From Conchocele bisecta (Eukaryota > Mollusca > Bivalvia > Lucinida > Thyasiridae): a stretch of DNA of 64,000 nt. The translations under genes and the position numbers were made by a program. Below the pieces are notes generated by a model, which was given only the letters and a program-made list of their open reading frames with translations, was not told where the DNA came from and did no database searches. The stretch is from NCBI GenBank assembly GCA_029237695.1, contig CM055275.1, positions 3,722,160 through 3,786,159 of the forward strand, in the 5' to 3' direction. Shown here one piece after another: positions 20,622 to 30,973 of this stretch; positions within the stretch are counted from its first letter, which is position 1, and each line of letters starts with the position of its first letter.

Positions 20622-20830
20622 AATTCCCGGGTATGGAAGATGTTAGAGCCAATTCCCACCCTTCAATATAAGCCGAATCGAATCGGCTGTCTAATCAGTG
20701 TACAAATTGCTAGCTTAGCGGTATACATGTACACTCAGGTTGGGGTTGGTTGTAAGGTTGGACCCACGCCGGCTCGCCTTGGGGCGTCGTTTGATAGTCT
20801 GGACACGGTTGCTAACCCGGAACTCTGAGA
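20622..20830. repeat. repeat shared with 14,029-14,080, then unassigned
   Basis: The first ~55 bp match the other locus. The rest (GTTGGACCCACGCCGGCTCG) is unassigned. A 74-codon ORF crosses it without recognisable motif. Confidence 0.4.
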
Positions 20831-20961
20831 ATTAGGTTAATTCCCATTAAATCCACTATACGATCGATTGAGTGTTAATGAAAGTATGATTGCAGAACTA
20901 CTCCGTTGTTCGTTTTAGAGAGGTTCCAGAAGGGGCAACTCAGATTGTGATCACAATAATA

Positions 20962-21398
20962 CGGAGCCCCGCAGGGGGCGTAGAATTTTTTTTTTTTATT
21001 AATTCGTTCCGACGAAATAACAATTCGTTCCCTCAATTTAACAATTCGTTCACACGAATTAAAAATTCGTTCCCTCAATGTAACGTCCCCACGAATTAAC
21101 AATTCGTTTCCATGAAATAACAATTCGTTCCCACGGGAACGAATTGTTAATTCGTGGGAACTAATTGTTATATCGTGGGAACGAATTGTTAATTCGAGGG
21201 AACGAATTGTTAAATTGATGGAACGAATTGTCAATTCGAGGGAACGAATTGTTAATTCGAGGGAAGGAATTGTTAAACTGAGGGAACGAATTGTCATTTC
21301 GTGGGAACGAATTTTTAATTTGAGAGAACGAATTGTTAAATTGATGGAACGAATTTTTATTTCGTGGGAACGAATTAATAAAAAAAATCCATGTCTCC
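20962..21398. mobile_element. N-family element with internal AACGAATTGTT array
   Basis: The left end CGGAGCCCCGCAGGGGGCG precedes a poly-T tract; the right end is degraded to AAAAATCCATGTCTCC. The interior is a 20-21 bp array of GGGAACGAATTGTTAATTCG, inverted about its middle near 21,138. A 181-codon minus ORF reads this array (IRSLELTIRS repeats) and is rejected as a gene. Confidence 0.85.
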
Positions 21399-21440
21399 TT
21401 ACAATAACAACGTTAAACAACGAAGAATTTTGAATTTTGA

Positions 21441-21568
21441 ATTATTGGATTTACATTTATTAAGCTATGCTTCATAAATGTAAATCCATCAATTGAAATT
21501 TCCAGACGATCTTACATTTTCACTTACGAACATTTTAGTCGTACAAAATTTAGTGAAACGGGCCTCTG
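21441..21568. mobile_element. B-family MITE, right half
   Basis: It starts at the apex (GGATTTACATTTATTAAGC) and runs to AATTTAGTGAAACGGGCC. The left arm is missing, the mirror of the 2965 fragment. Confidence 0.85.
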
Positions 21569-22018
21569 GTATCCATTCGTGCAATCTAATGTGAACTGCA
21601 TTCCATTAACATTTGTATCATTATCATTTTAAAAGTATTGAACACTTAAAATAGATCAACGTTTTATTTGCTACAACACAATTTCAGTTTTGCATTGACA
21701 TCTATGTCAGTTGAAAACCTTTTCCATGTATACTGGCGGCAACTGTCTTAAGGTCTCTTTTGTCAGCCGTCGGCCCAGCGTATATTACTCACGTAAGTCG
21801 CGAATAATTAACCTGGATTGAAAATACTTTGATCCCAACATTAATGTAATTGAAGACCAGACAATTAATGTTCAATAGCCATTTATCGGATGTTAGGCGC
21901 AATTTGATTGGACAGGTGAAGATTTATGGCGGCCGTAAAATACATGTTAGTCCACATGTTACATGTGTAAATACGCGCAGATTTGTGGCTGTGTATTGCT
22001 GACTGTGGTCGGTGTGGT
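21569..22018. other. no recognisable feature
   Basis: No repeat family or coding signal recognised. Confidence 0.35.
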
Positions 22019-22263
22019 ATATAGAGAATACCAGGCTAGTGAAGTTCATCAGGCAAGGCTAGGAAACGCGTAGGAATTCGAGGCTTGCCGAGGAATTCCT
22101 ACCGTTTCCGAGCCGAGCATGATATTCTATGTATCAGGTAACGTTTGAGGCTACGTAATGAGCATTATAACGTTGTTGATTGTTGAAAAGAACTCGAACT
22201 TGCTTCCGTGACGTCATTCCACTGATGTCATTCGGTAGCGTCATGTGACGCCGTTCGACCAAT
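22019..22263. mobile_element. E-family element, inverted and shortened
   Basis: ATAGAGAATACCAGGCTAGT, the GGAATTC palindrome arms and CTATGTATCAGGTAACGTTT are in the opposite order to 2691-2960. The TTTTGATATCAA outer stems are lost. Confidence 0.75.
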
Positions 22264-22430
22264 GAAACGTAATTTTTTCAATTTCTTGTAACCCGGATAT
22301 TCGTATGAGGTCAATGACTGATACAGCAATACGTTATCAGTCAGTACGTATTCGGCCAAAACAATTCTCATTACCAGTCTAGCTCCAAATCTGTTAGCAC
22401 TCCGCAGCATTACAGGATCTACCCAACCGC

Positions 22431-22543
22431 TTGCGTTGCCAGGCATTCGGCGTGTTTCGGCTTTCATCGGTATTACATACATATTCATATCATATGTAGT
22501 TATACCGATGAAATCCGAAATTCGCCGAATGCCATTGCTTGCG
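22431..22543. repeat. imperfect 113-bp palindrome
   Basis: CAGGCATTCGGCGTGTTTCGG and CCGAAATTCGCCGAATGCC, and inside them TTTCATCGGTAT and ATACCGATGAAA, pair around CATATTCATATCATATG. Single copy in the window. A 116-codon minus ORF crosses it and is not supported. Confidence 0.75.
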
Positions 22544-22577
22544 TTAATCGTGTGCGTATTATCAACGTGTCTGAACA

Positions 22578-22635
22578 TCTAATTGCAATGCCAACTCGCA
22601 ATCGAGTAATTTGATTGTCTGAGCCTGAGCTGTGC
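22578..22635. repeat. O-family half palindrome
   Basis: CAACTCGCAATCGAGTAATTT and TGAGCCTGAGCTGTG match the left arm of the O palindrome at 34,013-34,120. Confidence 0.65.
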
Positions 22636-22769
22636 TATAGATGTGATATGTACATGTTGATATGGGTGTAGGCTCGGTGAATACGTCGTAAGGGCCCTCA
22701 TCTCAACATTGGGTCCAATTTCAAATATAATTGACAGCGAATGCTGCGTATCTCAGCTCAGACACAGCT

Positions 22770-23011
22770 TTGATTTAACGACGGCTCGATGACCTTGCAA
22801 AAATGTAAATGTAAATGCTTGGATTTAACGACGGCACTGGCTCGATGACCTTGCATGTCGGGACCGACTATTTAAGTCCACGTCCAATAGGACTAGGCTA
22901 GCACGAAGTTGTCTTGCCCAAGGACACGCCGAATCGATCATTCGCAGCGGCAGAGGTGGGAATCGAACCCGGGGTGTGCCGATCTACTGAGCTGATCCGG
23001 CTGCTTTATGT
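22770..23011 (-). mobile_element. tRNA-derived SINE
   Basis: On the minus strand, GCCGGATCAGCTCAGTAGAT (A-box-like, near 23,000) is followed about 25 nt later by GGTTCGATTCC (B box, near 22,968). The tRNA-unrelated body GTGTCCTTGGGCAAGACA comes next, a motif common in metazoan SINEs. A short internal duplication (GATTTAACGACGGC, near 22,770 and 22,822) marks the 3' part. Confidence 0.75.
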
Positions 23012-23017
23012 CAAGTA

Positions 23018-23884
23018 CAGGCTGTCCATTATCTATAAATTCCTATAAATTCTTATAAATTTGGCAATCCCTATATTTTCCCTATATTTTCCCAAAATCC
23101 CTATAAATCCCTATATTTTTCAAAAATCAGTAACTAATTTTTGTAAAATGCTTAAAATCAAGTCTGATATTCAACTTACTGGTTTATTCTAAACACAGTG
23201 CAAGGTTAGAGATGCTTTTGACTAAATTATGATCGTATTTACCAGTTTTCTTTGTTTGGATCATTTTTTATCTCATTGTAAGATGTGTAATTCTGTATTT
23301 TCAGCAAACATTTAAAAAATTTGCCATCCTTAGTTTACCGGTAGCTGATTGAGATGATGTAACATTGTGTTTTAAGTCTGTGAGTTGTCTTTGGAACCTG
23401 GTAACAGGAAACATTACTTTTTTTACCTGAAAGGACCGTCCTGAGCATGACGTTAAACTGCTCCTCGTCGGTGAAATATTAAAACATTGTAACTACACAG
23501 GTGTCACCAAAGCACTTTTTGGTATCTACTATGTTTCAGTTTCTAGTTCCTAGTCAACCTGTGTTAAAAGATTATATTGTTAATTAATCAAGTTAATAAT
23601 TGTAAACCATTTAAAAAACAGAGGAGAGGATACGGAATGGCTATAAGGGGAGGAGGAGGCCATTAATCTAGATTTTTAACTCGAAAAAATCCTTTACGTA
23701 CACACATACATGCCGTAAAATTGGAAAATATTGAGTTTTGTCCCTATAAATCCCTATTTTTTTTGTAAAAATCCCTATAAATCCCTATTTTTGTTTGCAA
23801 AAATCCCTATATTTATCCCTATATTTTTGGAAAAAAATCCCTATATTCCTATATATTTGGAACCGAAAGTGAATGGACAGCCTG
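23018..23884. mobile_element. 867-bp TIR element with CCCTATAAAT subterminal repeats
   Basis: The 13-bp perfect TIRs CAGGCTGTCCATT are flanked on both sides by CAAGTA. Subterminal arrays of CCCTATAAATCCCTATTTTT (left 23,040-23,125, right 23,740-23,860) face each other. The middle holds GAGCATGACGTTAAACTGCT (near 23,450), resembling a SINE tail. No transposase found. Confidence 0.8.
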
Positions 23885-23890
23885 CAAGTA

Positions 23891-24120
23891 CAATCTTCAA
23901 GTATTTTGAAATAAAGAAACTGAATGAATAAAGTGGAGTGTACCATGCTGTCATGTACACTCCAGTGACTACACGTGTATATATTTCCTATTATGTAACA
24001 TGTATGTTTGTGACTAAAAAGAAAATAAATATAAATATAACTGTGAAGAAAAACAAATTGACAAATACTGACAAGATTGAAAGTAATGGTGGATGTTTCA
24101 GAGAGTTGATGTTAAACCAT
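23891..24120. other. no recognisable feature
   Basis: AT-rich, with a short unsupported ORF (23,938-24,144). GTGGAGTGTACC and TGTACACTCCAG form a weak inverted pair near 23,932-23,965. Confidence 0.3.
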
Positions 24121-24227
24121 TTTGTTTTTGCATTGTGTATATAGCCGTAGTATTTGGGCATGTTTCGTGAATCAGACAGTAAATCGCCTTTCTATTGCAA
24201 GAGTCGTAATTTATGTAATACAGTGGA
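24121..24227. mobile_element. A-family right end plus flank, duplicated at 27,945
   Basis: ATTTGGGCATGTTTCGTGAA-TCAGACAG followed by TCGCCTTTCTATTGCAAGAG and TAATTTATGTAATACA recurs directly at 27,945-28,022. Confidence 0.75.
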
Positions 24228-24457
24228 CATAAATTTCCAAGCTATCTAGCCAGGTTTCGGAGTCAATTTCCAAAATATAAATAATTGTTCGACTCCTCCT
24301 CCAGCTCCTCTAACTGCATTCACCCCATGTTAAATTCCCATAGAAAAATAAAAGCAATGTTTGACCAAATTTCAGGACATAAAAAAAGAAGGGTTGATAA
24401 AATTTAATATTATCGCAATCATATTATTTTTGCATTGTGTACATGCCTTAATATTTG
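24228..24457. mobile_element. A-family MITE interior, interrupted by satellite element
   Basis: TTTCCAAGCTATCTAGCCAG through CTTAATATTTG is A-family body. It resumes at 27,951 (GGCAGGTTTCGTGAAACAGA) after the 3.48-kb insertion. Removing the insertion and one copy of the duplicated TAATATTTG restores a normal A end. Confidence 0.8.
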
Positions 24458-27400
24458 ATCGGTAGGAAGTTAGCAGTGAACAGTGAGTAGCAGTGAGATA
24501 TACTTCACTGCTGGCAGTGAGCGGCAGTGAGTAGTGAGATGTGTTTCACTGCTGATAGTCAGCAGCAGTGTACAGTGAGATGTGTTTCACTACTGACAGT
24601 GAGCAGCAGTGGGCAGTGAGATGTGCTTCACTACTGACAGTGAGCAGCAGTGGGCAGTGAGATGTGTTTCACTACTGACAGTGAGCAGCAGTGCACAGTG
24701 AGATGTGTTTCACTACTGACAGTGAGCAGCAGTGGGCAGTGAGATGTGTTTCACTGCTGATAGTGAGCATCAGTGGGCAGTGAGATGTGTTTCACTGCTG
24801 ATAGTGAGCAGCAGTGGGCAGTGAGATGTGTTTCACTGCTGCAAAGTGAGCCCTAGTGGGCATGTGATGTTGCATAGTGGCAGTGCAGATAGTGTGCGAA
24901 GTGCAGTAGTGGTTTTCACTGATGCAGTGAGCACAGTGTGCAGTGAGAATGTGTTACTTGTCAAGTAAGCAGTTGGGCAGTAAATTGTTCACTGCTGGAC
25001 AGTAGAGCTGTAGTGAGTAGCTGTTTCTACAGCAGGGCAGTGAGCAGCAGTGTGCAGTGAGATGTGTTTCACTGCTGACAGTCAGCGCAGTGGGCAGTGA
25101 GATGTGTTTCACTTGCTGACAGTAAGAGCAGCAGTGGCATGAGCTGTGTCCCACTGCTGACAGTGACAGCAGTGGGCAGTGAGATGTGTATTTCACTGCT
25201 GATAGTGAGCCATCAAGTGGGCAGTGAGATGTGTTTCACGCTGAGTGACAGTGAGCAGCAGTGGGCATGAGTGATGTGTTTCACTGCTGACAGTGAGCAG
25301 CAGTGGGCAGTGAGATGTGTCTGGCAGTGATCATAGAGCATAAGCAGTGCATAGATAGTGAGCGCAGTGCTAGTGATGTGTTTCATGCTGCAGTGAGTGC
25401 TGTGAGATTTGTACTGCGTGGGCATTGAGACAGTAGCAGCAATAGAGCATTACCTCACTTGCAGTCAGTGAGCGGTAGTGAGTAGCTGTTTTCACTGCTG
25501 GCAGTGAGCAGCAGTGGCGTGATGTGTCACTGCTGACAATCAGCCGCAGTGGGCAGTGAGATGTGTTTCACTGCTGACAGTGAGCAGCAGTGGGCAGTGA
25601 GATGTGTTTCACTGCTGACAGTGAGCATCAGTGGGCAGTGAGATGTGTTTCACTGCTGACAGTGAGCATCAGTGGGCAGTGAGATGTGTTTCACTGCTGA
25701 TAGTGAGCATCAGTGGGCATTAAGATGTGTTTCACTGCTGATAGTGAGCAGCAGTGGGCAGTGAGATGTGTTTCACTGATGACAGTGAGCATCAGTGGGC
25801 AGTGAGATGTGTCTGGCAGTTAGCAGTGAGCAGTAAGCAGCAATTAGATATACCTCACTGCTGGCAGTGAGCGGTAGTGAGTAGCTGTTTCACTGCTGGC
25901 AGTGAGCAGCAGTGTGCAGTGAGATGTGTTTCACTGCTGACAGTCAGCCGCAATGGGCAGTGATATATGTTTCACTGCTGACAGTGAGCAGCAGTGGGCA
26001 GTGAGATGTGTTTCACTGCTGACAGTGAGCAGCAGTGGGCAGTGAGATGTGTTTCACTGCTGATAGTGAGCATCAGTGGGCAGTGAGATGTGTTTCACTG
26101 CTGATAGTGAGCAGCAGTGGGCAGTGAGATGTGTTTCACTGCTGACAGTGAGCAGCAGTGGGCAGTGAGATGTGTTTCACTGCTTGTGTTTCACTGCTGA
26201 TAGTGAGCATCAGTGGGCAGTGAGATGTGTTTCACTGCTGATAGTGAGCAGCAGTGGGCAGTGAGATGTGTTTCACTGCTGACAGTGAGCATCAGTGGGC
26301 AGTGAGATGTGTCTGGCAGTTAGCAGTGAGCAGTAAGCAGCAATTAGATACACCTCACTGCTGGCAGTGAGCGGTAGTGAGTAGCTGTTTCACTGCTGGC
26401 AGTGAGCAGCAGTGTGCAGTGAGATGTGTTTCACTGCTGACAGTCAGCCGCAGTGGGCAGTGAGATGTGTTTCACTGCTGACAGTGAGCAGCAGTGGGCA
26501 GTGAGATGTGTTTCACTGCTGACAGTGAGCATCAGTGGGCAGTGAGATGTGTTTCACTGCTGACAGTGAGCATCAGTTGGCAGTGAGATGTGTTTCACTG
26601 CTGATAGTGAGCATCAGTGGGCAGTGAGATGTGTTTCACTGCTGATAGTGAGCAGCAGTGGGCAGTGAGATGTGTTTCACTGCTGACAGTGAGCATCAGT
26701 GGGCAGTGAGATGTGTCTGGCAGTTAGCAGTGAGCAGTAAGCAGCAATTAGATATACCTCACTGCTGGCAGTGAGCGTAGTGGAGCTTTAGTCGGCGTTT
26801 TCAGCTGCTGGATTTCGTTAGTGAGCAGCAGTGTGCAGTGAGATGTGTTTCACTGCTGACAGTCAGCTCCGCAGTTGGGGCAGTGGGAGATGTGTTTCAC
26901 TGCTGACAGTGAGCAGTCAGTGGGCAGTGAGATGTGATTTCACTGGGCCTGATCAGTGAGCATTCAGTGCATGAGAATGTGTTTCACTGCTGATGTGAGA
27001 GCATCAGTGGGCAGTGTGATGAGTGTGTTTCACTGCTGACAGTGTGCTAGCAGTGGGCAGTGAGATGTTTCACTGCTGATAGTGAGCAGCATGGGCATGA
27101 GATGTTTTTCACTCTGACCAGTGAGCAGCAGTGGGCAGTGAGATGTGTTTCACTGCTGTGTTTTCACTGCTGCATAGTGAGCATCATGGGCAGTGAGATG
27201 TGTTTCATGCTGATAATGAGCAGCAGTGGGCATGAGATGTGTTTCTTTTCACTGACAGTGAGCACAGTGCAGTGAGATGTGTCACTGGCTGATGTGAGCA
27301 TTCAGTGGGCAGTGAGATGTGTTTCATGCTGATAGTGAGCAGCCTGCAGTGAGATGTGTTTCACTGCTGACAGTGAGCAGCAGTGTGCAGTGAGATGTGT

Positions 27401-27941
27401 CTGGCAGTTACAGTGAGCAGAAGCAGCAATGAGATATACCTCACTGTTGGCAGTGAGCGGCAGTGAGTAGCTGTTTCACTGCTGGCAGTGAGCAGCAGTG
27501 TACAGTGAGCAGCAGTGGGTAGTGAGATGTGTTTCACTGCTGACTGTGAGCAGCAGTGGGCAGCAAGATGTTTATGGAAGTTAGCAGTGAGCAGTAAGCA
27601 GCAATGAGATATACCTCACTGCTGGCAGTGAGCGGCAGTGAGTAGTGAGATGTGTTTCACTGCTGACAGTGAGCAGCAGTGGGCAGTGAGATGTGCTTCA
27701 CTGCTGACAGTGAGAAGCAGTGAGTAGTGAGATGTGTTTCACTGCTGCCAGTGAGCAGCAGCGTACAGTGAGATGTGTTTCACTGCTGACAGTGAGCGGC
27801 AGTGGGCAGTGAGATGTGTTTCACTGCTGACAATGAGCAGCAGTGGGAACTGACATGTGTCTGGTAGTTAGCAGTGAGCAGTAAGCAGCAGTGAGATATA
27901 TCTCACTGCTGCTTACTGCTCACTGCTAACTTCAAATCGAT
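24458..27941. mobile_element. 3.48-kb TIR element filled with a ~41-bp satellite
   Basis: The ends ATCGGTAGGAAGTTAGCAGT and (complement) ATCGATTTGAAGTTAGCAGT are inverted, with 9-bp TAATATTTG direct repeats outside (24,449-24,457 and 27,942-27,950). The interior is ~80 units of ~41 bp: GCAGTGAGATGTGTTTCACT then GCTGACAGTGAGCAGCAGTGG. Each unit holds a short stem, GCAGTGA / TCACTGC, also found in the terminal sequence. A 64-bp perfect palindrome closes the right end (27,867-27,930). Blocks at 24,840-25,450 and 26,760-27,360 are full of 1-2 base indels. No coding capacity. A 9-bp duplication fits Mutator-like or fold-back elements; class assignment is inference. Confidence 0.85.
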
Positions 27942-28114
27942 TAATATTTGGGCAGGTTTCGTGAAACAGACAGCGAGTCGCGTTTCTCTTGCGAGAGCAG
28001 CCATAATTTATGTAATACATCATCATTGCGCAGGTGTACAAATGCACCATAATACAGTTATGTGTACGTGTACAATGTAAATCTCAGGTACTGGAGACAC
28101 AGAGCAACTAATTA

Positions 28115-28185
28115 CTGTCTGTTTCACGAAAGCTGCCCAAATTGTACGGCTATATCATTTTGTTCTGAATGTAATTCTATCAAAG
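28115..28185. mobile_element. A-family left end fragment
   Basis: CTGTCTGTTTCACGAAAGCT-GCCCAAATTGTACGGCTATAT starts a copy that stops within 70 bp. Confidence 0.75.
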
Positions 28186-28218
28186 CATTTATTACTAATC
28201 AAGCAGTGTATGTATAAG

Positions 28219-28300
28219 TTAGATCACGTTTGTCCGCATGTGCTTCCGCTTGCTAAAGCGAGCGGATTATCGCCCGTACATGCGGACAAACGTGATCTAA
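28219..28300. repeat. H-family palindrome, copy 2
   Basis: TTAGATCACGTTTGTCCGCA pairs with TGCGGACAAACGTGATCTAA around a CGCTTGCTAAAGCGAGCGG centre. Confidence 0.85.
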
Positions 28301-28792
28301 ATTATGTATCGCATCCTCATGCACATACCTTGCACACGAGCTGTGTTAATACAGAAACAACACCCGGAAATGTGTTAAAGATGTGATACTTGTGTATTAT
28401 TAATAATAACGTTTGTATGCGTGTTATACACTAGTGTTACATTTGAGACACCGGCGGACAAATAGCTATTCGCATATGTCGCATCGTTTACAATATATTG
28501 TTTATATTTATATTATAAATCTAAATCACCATACATAGTTTAGTGTCGCAGGTAATGCATAAATTACACCACTCGGCAGCAGTAGTTTACACCACTCTTG
28601 TGCTTACCATATATGGCTAAATGACGTTAGTAACGTCGCAATGACGTGTTTCATTCCGCCAACCAAATGCTGTTCTCAGACACATACCCTGAATCGCGAC
28701 ACAGTCGCCTTCACTACACCCCACTTCAAGAAATTAATTTACACACCTCCTGGCCATATATTATGATTGATTCGCTTGTTTCTATAACAAGG
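28301..28792. other. H-repeat tail, then unassigned
   Basis: The first ~100 bp match 6,403-6,490. The rest shows no recognised feature. Confidence 0.4.
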
Positions 28793-28796
28793 TGTT

Positions 28797-29137
28797 TGAT
28801 CACGTGGTACTAACAACAACAACAAGTACTGAAACTTCCAGAACACAGTACGTATTATTTTATATTGTCCTTATTACGTAATGGATTTTCATGAATTATG
28901 GCTCATCAAACGCGTCATGTTAAGCTGCATTTGGTGGTCTCTGTATTTTCGCCCAAACTTCTGTCGTTTTTGCGAAGAATCGATTTCAGTGCTGGACCAC
29001 CAAATGCAGCTCTTGAAGACGCGTTTGATGCGCCATATTTCATCAAATTTCGTTGCATATTAAGGAAAATATCAAATAATACTTACTTTGGAGTGGGCGA
29101 CGTTGTTGTTGTTGTGACCACGTGATCGTGCACCTTG
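28797..29137. mobile_element. I-family fold-back MITE, copy 2
   Basis: It runs from ACAAGGTGTTTGATCACGTG to CACGTGATCGTGCACCTTG, flanked by TATA on both sides. The centre of the stem is shortened compared with copies 1 and 3. Overlapping short ORFs are stem sequence. Confidence 0.9.
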
Positions 29138-29173
29138 TATAAAGTGTCATATGGCTGATGAAATGTAAGAAAA

Positions 29174-29283
29174 CGTTTATTTAACCAGGTGAGCTAACAT
29201 GTATGTCTCACTCGTTTGTTTCGCGTAAGGACAAAATCACTCGTGCATTAGTTCGCGATAATCAGCTCTCCTGGTTAAATAAG
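29174..29283. repeat. fold-back at the start of the 160-bp array
   Basis: TTTATTTAACCAGGTGAGCT pairs with AGCTCTCCTGGTTAAATAAG about 70 bp on. The right arm is the start of the first tandem unit. Confidence 0.65.
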
Positions 29284-30071
29284 CGACATGGCGTTACATG
29301 TACCATTTGACAAAATGCACTTTACGGTATGTGTTGCACACGCGCAGTCCAATGAGTAGTCCACACTGTTCGTCATACAACGGTTGATGCGGGCTACAAG
29401 TCATCAGCAAAGGGACATCACGATAATCAGCTCTCCTGGTTAAATAAGCGACATGGCGTTACCATTTGACAAAATGCACCTTACGGTATGTGTTGCACAC
29501 GCGCAGTCCAATGAGTAGTCCACACTGTTCGTCATACAACGGTTGATGCGGGCTACAAGTCATCAGCAAAGGGACATCACGATAATCAGCTCTCCTGGTT
29601 AAATAAGCGACATGGCGTTACATGTACCATTTGACAAAATGCACCTTACGGTATGTGTTGCACACGCGCGGTCCAATGAGTAGTCACACTGTTCGTCATA
29701 CAACGGTTGATGCGGGCTACAAGTCATCAGCAAAGGGACATTACGATAATCAGCTCTCCTGGTTAAATAAGCGACATGGCGTTACATGTACCATTTAACA
29801 AAATGCACGTTACGGTATGTGTTGCACACGCACAGTCCAAAGTCCAATGATTAGTCACACTGTTCGTCATGCAACGGTTGATTCGGGCTACAAGTCATCA
29901 GCAAAGGGACATCACGATAATCAGCTCTCCTGGTTAAATAAGCGACATGGCGTTACCATTTGACAAAATGCACCTTACGGTATGTGTTGCACACGCGCAG
30001 TCCAATGAGTAGTCCACACTGTTCGTCATACAACGGTTGATGCGGGCTACAAGTCATCGGCAAAGGGACGT
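29256..30071. repeat. five ~160-170 bp tandem units
   Basis: Units start with CGATAATCAGCTCTCCTGGT at 29,256, 29,421, 29,580, 29,744 and 29,915. Units 1, 3 and 4 have TACATG inserted after GGCGT; units 2 and 5 lack it. Unit 4 carries a 6-7 bp duplication (AGTCCAAAGTCC). Confidence 0.95.
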
Positions 30072-30138
30072 GGTATGATAATCATTCGTCGACAATGAAT
30101 ATGGAGGAGGGACAAATTTCTGATATTCTCAATTAAGC

Positions 30139-30222
30139 ATATCGATGGTCTAGTAACATAAGGTCGTAAGTGCTATGCTAAAGCATAGCACTTACGACCT
30201 TATGTTACTAGACCATCGATAT
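30139..30222. repeat. J-family palindrome, longest copy
   Basis: It is an 84-bp palindrome from ATATCGATGGTCTAGTAACA to its complement, mismatched only at the central pair. Confidence 0.95.
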
Positions 30223-30242
30223 ATATAGAATACACGTTCCTA

Positions 30243-30549
30243 CAGAGCCCCGCAAGGGACATGGATTTTTTTTATAATTCGTTCCCACGAAATAACAATT
30301 TGTTCCTTCAATTTAACAAATCGTTCCCTCGAATTAACAATTTGTTCCCACGATATAACAATTCGTTCAAATCATTCGTTCTCACGATATAACAATTCGT
30401 TCCCACGAATTAACAATTCGTTCCCGTGTTGTTAATTCCTGGGAACGAATTGTTAAATTGAGGGAACGAATTGTTATTTCGCGGGAACGAATTGTTATTT
30501 CGTGGTAACGAATTAATAAAAAATAATTCTACGTCCCCTGCGGGGCTCC
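30243..30549. mobile_element. N-family element, both ends present
   Basis: The left end AGAGCCCCGCAAGGGACATG precedes poly-T; the right end is CGTCCCCTGCGGGGCTC. The interior is an AACGAATTGTT/AACAATTCGTT array inverted about its middle. Confidence 0.9.
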
Positions 30550-30639
30550 GTACATTCCTGCTCAACCGACTGGAATGAAATTAATGTAAATTGAATTGAT
30601 AGCATTCATCATTTTCTTTTGTTAACCCTTACACCGCTA

Positions 30640-30905
30640 TCTTAATTTTGTCTCGTCTGCTGTTTATTTTCTATTTTATATTTTGATCATCAAAAACATT
30701 CTTTGACAGCACTTTAGAATAATTTACAAAATGCTTTGACAGCACTTTAGAATAATTTACAAAATGCTTAGACAGCCCTTCAGAATCATTTCCATTGGAA
30801 ATGATTCTGAAGTGCTGTCAAACCATGTTTTTTATTGAGAAATAATGCAAGATATAAAAGCAACAGCAGACGACAATTGTTGTGTCTAGCGATCTAAGGG
30901 TTAAC
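30640..30905. mobile_element. P-type core without pogo-like ends
   Basis: GTCTGCTGTTTATTTTCTAT, the stem AGAATCATTTCCATTGGAAA and CAGCAGACGACAATTGTTGT-GTCTAGC match the interior of P. A 37-bp piece (TTTGACAGCACTTTAGAATA) is locally duplicated at 30,703-30,775. Confidence 0.75.
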
Positions 30906-30973
30906 TATATTAATACAATGTTGAAGTAAAATCTCATAATTATGTCCAGTTACCAAATACGTTTCCCGTTGGA

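Noticed and set aside
20875..21420. 181-codon minus-strand ORF with IRSLELTIRS repeats
   Set aside because: It reads straight through the N-family AACGAATTGTT array; the peptide repeat is the DNA repeat.
22228..22578. 116-codon minus-strand ORF
   Set aside because: Overlaps E-family sequence and a palindrome; no recognisable domain.
24458..27941. CRISPR-like array
   Set aside because: Units are contiguous without unique spacers, and the context is eukaryotic.
29256..30071. 5S rRNA or snRNA gene cluster because of ~160-bp periodicity
   Set aside because: No 5S internal control motif or snRNA motif was seen in the unit.
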